Source of the DNA: Paenibacillus sonchi
GTDB taxonomy: Bacteria > Bacillota > Bacilli > Paenibacillales > Paenibacillaceae
Length of the DNA: 64,000 nucleotides
Direction: 5' to 3'
NCBI RefSeq assembly: GCF_016772475.1
Contig: NZ_CP068595.1
Coordinates: 4,216,001-4,280,000 of the forward strand
Shown one piece after another: positions 57,571 through 64,000 of the stretch (the first letter of the stretch is position 1; the number at the start of each line of letters is the position of its first letter). The position numbers were made by a program, and so were the translations under genes. The notes under the pieces were generated by a model. That model saw nothing but the letters and a program-made list of their open reading frames with translations, was not told the origin of the DNA and did not search any database.

Positions 57571-58423
57571 ATGAACAAAATGGGCTTATGCCAGAGGTTT
57601 TGGTGTCTTTTCGTCACTATTGTACTTTTGCTGACTGCTGCCGGAGTCTATCCTGATTTCGGGCGCAAGCGGGTGGAAGCTAACGGGACGGGAGACACTG
57701 CAAATCAGCTAAGCAGTACAACAATGTCACTTGATCCGCAATATACAAAGGATGCTGTGCCGTTCTGCAGTGCCAGCAGCCATACTCGGAATGACGTGCT
57801 TGCGGTTGGCCAAGCCGCACTGTACGCTCAGGGGAGTCCGTTTCCAGAGGGGTTTCCCGTTCGGAGGCGCTCGCCCAATCGGGCCGGCCGGCAGCGGCTC
57901 AGGCTCCCGGGCATCCGGCAGCTCCACAAGCAGTCCAACCACCGGCGAAGCAGCCGCTGAGGCCGGCATCCATTCAGGTAGCGGCACCTGCACCGGAGCA
58001 GATTATCTCTTCTTTAAAAGTAACGGCTACAGGCTATACAGCAGGTTATGAGTCTACAGGTAAAACCGCAAAGCATCCGCAGTACGGTATCACCTATTCA
58101 GGTGTCAAAGTCCGCCGGGATAAAAATGCCGTATCGACCATTGCCGCCGACCCGAAAGTAATTCCGCTTGGCAGCGTGCTGTATATACCCGGCTATGGCT
58201 ACGCGGTTGTAGCGGATACAGGTTCGGCTATTAAAGGCCGGAAGATTGATCTTTATTTTAGCACCACCAAGCAGGTCTACAAGGAGTGGGGAAAAAGACG
58301 GTAGTGGTTCAGCTCATTAAGCGGGGGAACGGAAAATGTACCGAGAACATGCTGAAGAGTCTGGGGCAGGCCATCCAAACTTATAATGCCATCCCGCAGG
58401 ATCTGCTGGAGGAAGTCATTTAG
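57571..58423 (+). CDS. 3D domain-containing cell-wall protein (two apparent frameshifts)
   Basis: The N-terminus has a signal/anchor segment ([18 protein letters not shown]), then an Ala/Pro/Gln-rich linker and a C-terminal 3D domain with [56 protein letters not shown] and GRKIDLYF. These aspartates are the 3D lytic transglycosylase-like signature found in Bacillus YocH/YabE. Restoring one G in 57831-57834 and one A in 58292-58296 joins three frames into a gene of about 284 residues that ends at 58423. It probably acts on peptidoglycan outside the cell. Confidence 0.75.
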
Positions 58424-58586
58424 ACTCGCCGTATACACCGGCAGTATGAATTTTATTTCACTTGGTCATGCATAAATAGGTCCTGCCTTTCTCATAATAC
58501 GGACGGGGGCAAAGCAAAGCCTCTTTCGTTAGAATCTCGGACGCAATCTGAATTCAGGCTGCCAAGAGACAAGGGAGGTGAGTTCC

Positions 58587-58724
58587 GTGGCTACTTCTAA
58601 AAAACCAAAGGTCCAAGAAAACTATAAAACACCTAATGAAAAATTCAATGCTGAGTTTGCTGTTGAAAATGACGGCGCATCGAAGCAAAGTATTGCCAAA
58701 CCGGTCCAAAAACCACAGCAGTAA
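58587..58724 (+). CDS. Small hydrophilic protein, possibly gamma-type SASP-like
   Basis: 45 residues from GTG 58587, after the very strong AAGGGAGGTG site. It is Lys/Asn/Gln rich with NEKFNAEFAVEND in the middle, which resembles the NxEFAxExN unit of gamma-type small acid-soluble spore proteins, and ends KPVQKPQQ. It has only one such unit, so the match is weak. Being short and followed by a terminator it may be expressed alone. Confidence 0.45.
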   Translation: MATSKKPKVQENYKTPNEKFNAEFAVENDGASKQSIAKPVQKPQQ

Positions 58725-58780
58725 TGCTGTTGTCTAAGCTTTTGGAGCGATAGCTTTCAAATTGCATCTGCTATTTAATC

Positions 58781-58827
58781 GGCTGTCCCGATCCCGTTCA
58801 GTTCCTGAGCGGCGGGGCGGCCTTTTT
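58781..58827 (+). terminator. Rho-independent terminator
   Basis: GGCTGTCCCG...CCCGTTCAG pairs imperfectly with CTGAGCGG...CGGGGCGGCC, followed by TTTTT. Confidence 0.65.
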
Positions 58828-58983
58828 ATTGCGCCAAAATTTACTTTATTTCCCATACTGCTCAGTCCAGAGACTGAGTCAAGTTTCCTTCTCCCGGCGC
58901 TGTTCTCCGGCCGCCTGTTCCTGTAGACTAAGGCTATAAGATTGAACGAAGTGAGCTACATCAATATAAAGGGGAAATGAAGG

Positions 58984-60069
58984 ATGAAAAGACGATTCAC
59001 CAGCCAGATCCTCGGGGGGCTGATCCTGATTGGACTGGGAGCGATGTTTCTGCTTAGGCAGATGGGGTACACTGATTTCAACGTAGGTTCCTTGTTCGCC
59101 GATTATTGGCCGGTTATTCTTATTGTTATGGGTGTGCAGAATTTTCTGTCCACCAATGACCACGGCAAGGGATCATCTGTGTTTTGGGGCTTCTTTTATC
59201 TCGCGCTTGGGGTGTTTTTCCTGGGCCGCAACCTGGATTGGTTTTATGTATCGGCAGGTGATTTCTTCAAATTGCTGATACCCGTTATGCTGATCGGCGG
59301 CGGGCTGTATGTCATCTTCAAACCGCGGGACCATACTCCTCCCGTTCCTCCGGCACCTCCGGCACCGCCAGCACCGCCAACTTTTTATCCTCCGGGACCC
59401 GGGAAAAGCTCTTTGGATGTGGAACCTCCCAAGCCTCTTGAATCCACACTCGATGAGCAGTTCGAGCAGAAATTCGGCAAGCCTGAGGGCCAGCGGGATT
59501 GGAACGAGTATCTGCAGAAGGATGATGAAGACGAGGATGAGGACAACGGGCATATCCGCTCTTCGGCAGATTCACGCTGGCAGGAAAAGCATGAGCGGCA
59601 CGAACGCAGACGCCAGGAGCGTCACGAGCGCCACGCCCGCCGGCATGGCGAATGGCATGGCAGATTTAACGATACGGATGACTCTAAGGAAACGACGCAC
59701 CGCTCCGCTTTTATCGGGGATGTTCATATGGGCAAGGATCATTTCCAGCTCAAAAATACGAATATTTCGCAGTTCATCGGCGACACCGTGCTGGATCTGA
59801 CCAATGCGCAGATTCCTTACGGGGAGACCAAGATTAATATCTCTGCTTTTGTAGGGGACATCAAGGTGTACGTGCCGGAAGACATGAATCTGGGAGTTAA
59901 GGTCAACAGCAGCTCTTTTATCGGAGACATGCAGGTTCTGGAACAATCACGGAGCGGGTTTATGAGCAATGTCCAATGCAAGACCCCTTATTATAAGGAA
60001 GCCGGCAAAAAAGTCCGCATTAATGTCAGTGCCTTCATCGGCGACATAAAAATCAAAACGGTAGGTTAG
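58984..60069 (+). CDS. liaF: LiaF-like membrane regulator
   Basis: 361 residues. An N-terminal part with four membrane segments (ILGGLILIGLGAMFLL, WPVILIVMGV, FWGFFYLALGVFFL, IPVMLIGGGLYVIF) is followed by a proline-rich PPAPPAPPAPP linker and a very charged Arg/His/Glu stretch. The C-terminal 130 residues are the LiaF/DUF2154-type beta domain with AFIGDVHMGKDHF and three more xFIGD repeats. LiaF inhibits LiaRS in unstressed Bacillus cells. It is followed at 2 bases by liaS. Confidence 0.88.
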   Translation: MKRRFTSQILGGLILIGLGAMFLLRQMGYTDFNVGSLFADYWPVILIVMGVQNFLSTNDHGKGSSVFWGFFYLALGVFFLGRNLDWFYVSAGDFFKLLIPVMLIGGGLYVIFKPRDHTPPVPPAPPAPPAPPTFYPPGPGKSSLDVEPPKPLESTLDEQFEQKFGKPEGQRDWNEYLQKDDEDEDEDNGHIRSSADSRWQEKHERHERRRQERHERHARRHGEWHGRFNDTDDSKETTHRSAFIGDVHMGKDHFQLKNTNISQFIGDTVLDLTNAQIPYGETKINISAFVGDIKVYVPEDMNLGVKVNSSSFIGDMQVLEQSRSGFMSNVQCKTPYYKEAGKKVRINVSAFIGDIKIKTVG

Positions 60070-60071
60070 GG

Positions 60072-61127
60072 ATGGGGAAATTGCTGAGCAATACCAAATG
60101 GATGCTGCTGGTGTATTTTCTTCTTAGCGGCGGTGTAACCGCCGGACTTATGTATGCCGGAACATGCCTGGGCTATATCGAGGTTCAGGATTACCGCATG
60201 TGGCTGTATCTCTGCATAGGGATTGTACTGTTCACGGTAATTGTCGGGTATATGGCGGGCCAGCGGATTCAGCGGCGGATTGATCTTCTGGACTTGAATA
60301 TGCTTCAAGTAGCCAAAGGCAATCTTTCGGTCCGGATGCCTGAGAGCGACGACCAGTCTTTTACCAGAGTGTACCACGAATTCAACATGATGATGGACAC
60401 GGTGGAGAATAAAATGCAGCTGCTGCAGCGTTTAGGCGAGCAGGAAGTGATCGAGAAGGAAAAGGCAGCGGAGAGTGCGGTACTTGAAGAGCGCAGGCGT
60501 ATGGCCCGGGATTTGCATGATACGGTGAGCCAGCAGCTGTTCGCGATTCATATGTCCGCTTCTTCGCTGCCTAAAGTGCTGGAACGGAACGCAGAGCACG
60601 GCAAGACCGTTATGGATCAGCTGATTACCATGTCCCAAATGGCCCAGAAGCAGATGAGAGCCCTGATTGCCCAGCTTCGGCCGGTGGAGCTGGAGGGGCG
60701 CAATCTCTTCGAAGCGCTGGAGAAATGGTTCCCGGATTATTGCCGTCAGAATGGACTTAAAGGCGTGAAGGAGCTTGAGCTGCAGGGAGAGCTGTCCGAA
60801 GCGATTGAGCATCAGCTGTTCCTGATCATACAGGAATCCATGGCGAATATTGTCAAGCATGCAGGCGCGCGTATGGTCAGTCTGTCGCTGCGCGAAGTGC
60901 CGAGACAAGTGGTGCTGAGCATCAGCGATGACGGCCAGGGCTTCGAGCATGTGCAGCATAAGCAAGGCTCCTACGGACTGACAACGATGCGGGAACGGGC
61001 GGAGAAGCTCGGCGGACAGGTGGAAATCATCAGCCGCAAGGGAGCGGGGACCACGATCCGCGTACATATACCCAAATTTCTGCAGGGCGGTCCGGAGCTG
61101 GAGAGCGCTGGTGCGGCTGAGGGCTGA
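60072..61127 (+). CDS. liaS: Sensor histidine kinase LiaS
   Basis: 351 residues. Two membrane segments with a very short extracellular loop, then a HAMP domain, the HisKA_3 motif ARDLHDTVSQQLFAIHMSAS with the phosphorylated histidine, and a HATPase_c domain (VLSISDDGQGFEH, GLTTMRERAEKLGGQVEI). It is the intramembrane-type sensor of cell-envelope stress. It is cotranscribed with liaF and liaR. Confidence 0.92.
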   Translation: MGKLLSNTKWMLLVYFLLSGGVTAGLMYAGTCLGYIEVQDYRMWLYLCIGIVLFTVIVGYMAGQRIQRRIDLLDLNMLQVAKGNLSVRMPESDDQSFTRVYHEFNMMMDTVENKMQLLQRLGEQEVIEKEKAAESAVLEERRRMARDLHDTVSQQLFAIHMSASSLPKVLERNAEHGKTVMDQLITMSQMAQKQMRALIAQLRPVELEGRNLFEALEKWFPDYCRQNGLKGVKELELQGELSEAIEHQLFLIIQESMANIVKHAGARMVSLSLREVPRQVVLSISDDGQGFEHVQHKQGSYGLTTMRERAEKLGGQVEIISRKGAGTTIRVHIPKFLQGGPELESAGAAEG

Positions 61128-61156
61128 CCATGATTAAAACTCTGAGGAGGATAAAC

Positions 61157-61810
61157 ATGAGTATCATTAAAGTTCTGCTTGTTGATGATCATGATATGGT
61201 CCGGATGGGCCTTAAAACATATCTTATGCTGGACCCGATGTTTGAAGTCATCGGAGAGGCGGCGAACGGACAGGAAGCGCTCAATATGCTCCGGAACTGG
61301 GGGCAGGAGGCGCTGCCTGACCTGGTATTGATGGACCTGATGATGCCGGTGATGAACGGCGCAGAGACTACCCGGGCTGTACTGGCCGAATTTCCGGGCC
61401 TCAAAATCGTCATTCTCACCAGCTTCCTGGAGGATGATCTTGTCGTGGATGCTATTGAAGCCGGCGCAGTGAGCTATGTGCTCAAAACCGTCTCGGCAGA
61501 GGAGCTGATCTACGCGCTGCAAGGTGCATTCCGCGGCATGCCGGTTATGACCGGCGATGTGTCCCAGGCCCTTACCCGGGGCATCCGCCAGCGGACGGTG
61601 CAGGGAGATTCCTCCGGCCTTACGGAACGGGAGAAGGAAGTGCTGCTCCTCATTGCCGAAGGCAAGACCAACAAGGATATCGGCGAGGAACTACATATCA
61701 GCATCAAAACTGTAAAAACGCATGTCAGCAACCTGCTGATGAAATGCGAGCTGGATGACCGTACCCAACTGGCGATATATGCCCACCGCAAAGGCTGGGC
61801 GCAGGGTTGA
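61157..61810 (+). CDS. liaR: Response regulator LiaR
   Basis: 217 residues from ATG 61157, which has GAGGAGG in front; an upstream ATG 61130 is less likely. NarL-type: receiver VLLVDDHDMVRMGL with the phospho-acceptor aspartate in LVLMDLMMPVMNG, then the LuxR-type HTH (LTEREKEVLLLIAEGKTNKD, IGEELHISIKTVKTHVSNL). Controls envelope-stress genes. No liaIH-like target is visible next to it. Confidence 0.93.
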   Translation: MSIIKVLLVDDHDMVRMGLKTYLMLDPMFEVIGEAANGQEALNMLRNWGQEALPDLVLMDLMMPVMNGAETTRAVLAEFPGLKIVILTSFLEDDLVVDAIEAGAVSYVLKTVSAEELIYALQGAFRGMPVMTGDVSQALTRGIRQRTVQGDSSGLTEREKEVLLLIAEGKTNKDIGEELHISIKTVKTHVSNLLMKCELDDRTQLAIYAHRKGWAQG

Positions 61811-61904
61811 ATATGCTGAAATTTAGTATAATTGCCAGTTGATTGTTTGAAACCCTCGTGGATCAAGGATTTCGCCAATGCAGCAGGTTGAATTCTTAAG
61901 TTCA

Positions 61905-62160
61905 CTCTACTAATAGAGCAATTTGCGCGAATAGTTTATAGGTAACTTGACCTGACCTAACTGGAAAAAGGCCTAACTGCACTTCATACAGCTATTTCGA
62001 GTGAATGAGGCAATGATTTCATTTTTACTGTATTTTGTACAACTAACTTTGGGTCAAAGGCTGACTTCCATGCTTTTTCCAAAAAATAAGTGTACCAAAT
62101 ACAATTAACCTTTGGGATGCGACAACATCCACTATTTTAAATGTACGAAATACAATTAAG
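61905..62160. repeat. AT-rich intergenic region with CAAATACAATTA repeats
   Basis: TGTACCAAATACAATTAA (from 62091) and TGTACGAAATACAATTAAG (from 62142) are near-identical and about 50 bases apart; a weaker match is GTATTTTGTACAACTAA at about 62030. Related motifs occur at 27952-28211. The 685-base gap between liaR and the HtrA-type gene otherwise lacks coding signal apart from the large inverted repeat next to it. Confidence 0.45.
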
Positions 62161-62249
62161 GGTCCGGCGCGTTTTGTGCGCCCGGGCCTTTTTTTCGCTT
62201 CCATTCGCGAATAACATAGCGAATATCGGATCTCTGCTACCCTGCAAGG

Positions 62250-62362
62250 GGCCCGTGTGTCAGAGCGGAAAGTTTACGGCCGCCTTTAAACTCGTGTTCC
62301 ACCCGCAGGATCAATTCAAAGGAACACGAGTTTAACAGCGGTGCAGCCTGACACACGGGTCC
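62250..62362. repeat. Large inverted repeat (about 113 bp)
   Basis: Outer arms GGCCCGTGTGTCAG and CTGACACACGGGTCC, and inner perfect arms TTAAACTCGTGTTCC (62286-62300) and GGAACACGAGTTTAA (62321-62335), all nested about one centre. The loop is about 20 bases. Its outer arms are separated by short unpaired segments. It is not followed by a T run. It could be an mRNA structure or a mobile palindromic (MITE-like) element. Confidence 0.7.
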
Positions 62363-62495
62363 ACCCGTCATCTTTTATCTTTTATCTCCGTTTAAATTGT
62401 TTTTAATGTGACCTTAAGGTTTAAAGTACAAAATAAGACCAAGAAAACAAATTAACCCTTGCCGGATAGCGCAAGGTGCGGGAGGAAAGATAAAC

Positions 62496-64000
62496 ATGGA
62501 CGATAACAAAAACAACTATGGCCGCGAAAACAACTTTAATCGTGATAATGAACCCTCGCCGGAGCGGGAATGGGATAGCAATAGCAGCAGCAATAATAAT
62601 GAATCTACTGAATCCGGCTCTTCCTACTATTACTCTTACGGACCTTTCAAATCGCTTAACAAAGATGAGATGAACCCGGATGATCCGCAGCACTACAACC
62701 GCCGGGAACCGGAACATGTAGAGGTTACGCCTCCACAGCCGGTCAGACCGGTACCGTACAGCACCTCGATCCGCACAACCGGATTTGACGGCAATGGCGG
62801 ACGGGGCGGCAGCGGCGGGAATGGAGCGGACGGCGGCAACGGCTGGCAGTATAACCACAAACCGAAGAAGCCGGTAAAAGCGGTGCTGGTCTCTTTTCTG
62901 GCCGGGATGGTGGTTCTCTCCGGTTCCATGTTCATGGCCGATCGCGGCAACTGGTTCACTGGGGACCCGGTCACTATGGCAACTGTATCGAACACTGCGG
63001 CGAAGACGGCTAACGGCAGCGCGGATGTCACACCTGCAACCACGACAACTTCGCTGCTCACAGGCACAACGGATGCTTCGAAGGTAGTGGACGCCGTTGG
63101 ACCGGCAGTCGTCAAGATTGAAACTTTGGTGAAAACAAGCTCCCGCCGAAACTCAACCAATCCAAATTTTAGCGATCCGTTTTCACAGTTTTTCTTCGGT
63201 GATCAATTTGGCGGCAACAGTTCTTCCGGCTCAGGATCGGACTCGAATTCAGACTCGAATTCAGACTCGAATTCAGACTCGAATTCCGGCGCGAATTCTT
63301 CCCAGCTCACACCTTTCGGAATCGGAACAGGCTTTATTTATGACTCCGCAGGGTATATCTTGACCAACCAGCATGTGGTTGACAACGCAGATGTAATTCA
63401 GGTAACTGTAGATGGCAACACTAAGCCATATGAAGCTAAACTGCTTGGCGTCAGCAAGGATCTGGATTTGGCGGTGCTGAAGATTGAAGGCAAAAACTTC
63501 CCGACCGTACAGCTTGGCGATTCTGACAGCATCAAGGTCGGCTCTGAAGTGGTGGCTATCGGGAACCCGCAGGGTTTTGACCATACCGTTACGGCTGGTG
63601 TGCTCAGCGCCAAAAACCGCAGCATTGACATCAACGAAGAAGACGGCAGCGGCACCCGGAATTACAAAAACCTGCTGCAAACAGATGCGTCCATCAATCC
63701 TGGTAACTCCGGCGGCCCGCTGCTTAATCTGAATGGCCAGGTTATCGGAATGAACGTAGCCGTAAGCACGGATTCTCAAGGTATTGGTTTTGCCATTGCG
63801 GTAAATACCATTAAAGAGGTTGTTGACAAACTCGAAGCCAACCAGGAAATTCCTAAAGAGCCTGTTCCGTTCATCGGCGCATCACTCATGACCATTACCG
63901 ATGAGGTCGCCAAGCAAATGGGTACGGATATTAAAGAAGGCTCCGTCGTAGCGGAAATCATCTTCAAATCGCCGGCCTACACCGCTGATCTGCGTCCTTA
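62496..64000 (+). CDS. htrA: HtrA/DegP-type S1C serine protease (partial at window end)
   Basis: At least 501 residues. The start ATG 62496 follows GGGAGGAAAGA. A long cytoplasmic N-terminus rich in Asn/Ser/Gly/Pro is followed by one membrane segment (AVLVSFLAGMVVLSGSMF, residues about 129-147), then the protease domain with catalytic His in LTNQHVVDNAD, Asp in SKDLDLAVLKIEG and Ser in INPGNSGGPLL. The PDZ domain begins at the end of the window. An acidic Asp-Ser-Asn-Ser repeat lies at residues 248-264. Function: quality control of secreted proteins, often with CssRS or Lia stress. Confidence 0.92.
   Translation, partial: MDDNKNNYGRENNFNRDNEPSPEREWDSNSSSNNNESTESGSSYYYSYGPFKSLNKDEMNPDDPQHYNRREPEHVEVTPPQPVRPVPYSTSIRTTGFDGNGGRGGSGGNGADGGNGWQYNHKPKKPVKAVLVSFLAGMVVLSGSMFMADRGNWFTGDPVTMATVSNTAAKTANGSADVTPATTTTSLLTGTTDASKVVDAVGPAVVKIETLVKTSSRRNSTNPNFSDPFSQFFFGDQFGGNSSSGSGSDSNSDSNSDSNSDSNSGANSSQLTPFGIGTGFIYDSAGYILTNQHVVDNADVIQVTVDGNTKPYEAKLLGVSKDLDLAVLKIEGKNFPTVQLGDSDSIKVGSEVVAIGNPQGFDHTVTAGVLSAKNRSIDINEEDGSGTRNYKNLLQTDASINPGNSGGPLLNLNGQVIGMNVAVSTDSQGIGFAIAVNTIKEVVDKLEANQEIPKEPVPFIGASLMTITDEVAKQMGTDIKEGSVVAEIIFKSPAYTADLRP
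63240..63287 (+). repeat. Four-copy 12-bp tandem repeat inside the HtrA gene
   Basis: GACTCGAATTCA is repeated four times in tandem and encodes an Asp-Ser-Asn-Ser unit. It stays in frame, so copy changes only alter the linker. Confidence 0.9.

Noticed and set aside
2310..58296. Programmed ribosomal frameshifting as the reason for many broken frames
   Set aside because: The sites are of different type, lack slippery heptamers with a downstream structure, and hit unrelated housekeeping genes. A missing base in a run explains them better.

Overview
The window reads as a piece of a spore-forming Gram-positive chromosome, most likely Paenibacillus. The reasons are strong AGGAGG-type ribosome sites, GTG/TTG starts, S-layer-homology (SLH) anchored giant exoproteins, Spo0E-like and spore-coat-like genes, LiaFSR, GlpP, and Gram-positive riboswitches (S-box, T-box, cobalamin). 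Almost all genes are on the + strand. I see no rRNA, tRNA, CRISPR array, prophage or transposase.

Layout. 0-8.5 kb: spore coat-like protein, Lrp regulator, aminotransferase, Spo0E-like phosphatase, MarR plus amidohydrolase with a clear operator, methyltransferase, PduO-type cobalamin adenosyltransferase, RluA-type pseudouridine synthase and an ArsC/Spx-like protein. 8.6-20.6 kb: a glycerol-3-phosphate block with a 1,944-residue SLH-anchored glycerophosphodiesterase, the antiterminator GlpP, a HAD phosphatase, a UgpBAE-like ABC importer and a TIM-barrel isomerase. Two near-identical antiterminator/terminator leaders flank glpP. 20.6-24.6 kb: 5'-3' exonuclease, GH51 arabinofuranosidase, DUF6171 protein and a large ArsR-type regulator. 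24.8-39.5 kb: a cobalamin riboswitch followed by the cobalt importer cbiMNQO and the anaerobic corrin-ring genes cbiH, a ferredoxin-like domain fused to cbiX, cbiJ, cbiC, cbiD, cbiET, cbiL, cbiF, cbiG and cbiA. 39.5-44.7 kb: a 38-bp minisatellite, ROK fructokinase, HRDC protein, PfkB-type kinase and CorA with an unusual leader. 45-49 kb: S-box, metA, metI and mqnC. 49-58.5 kb: SLH-anchored nucleotidase, small regulators, SPFH protein, T-box-controlled thrS and a 3D-domain protein. 59-64 kb: liaFSR and the start of an HtrA-type protease.

How the parts may work together. Two surface-anchored phosphodiesterase/nucleotidase giants, a Ugp-type importer and GlpP suggest scavenging of phosphorylated organics at the cell wall. 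Glycerol-3-phosphate released by the first would be the signal that lets GlpP open the leaders of the phosphodiesterase gene and the HAD gene. The cobalamin block looks complete from sirohydrochlorin cobalt insertion to cobyrinic acid a,c-diamide.

Caution on quality. At least fourteen otherwise well-conserved genes carry one apparent frameshift (one carries two), and every one is explained by one missing base, mostly in G or A runs. This looks like systematic homopolymer under-calling rather than real gene decay, so I annotate these genes across the shift. The most novel-looking signals are the paired GlpP leaders, a 42-codon leader ORF overlapping an attenuator upstream of corA, and a possible CbiH/ferredoxin-domain/CbiX fusion with a histidine-rich tail.
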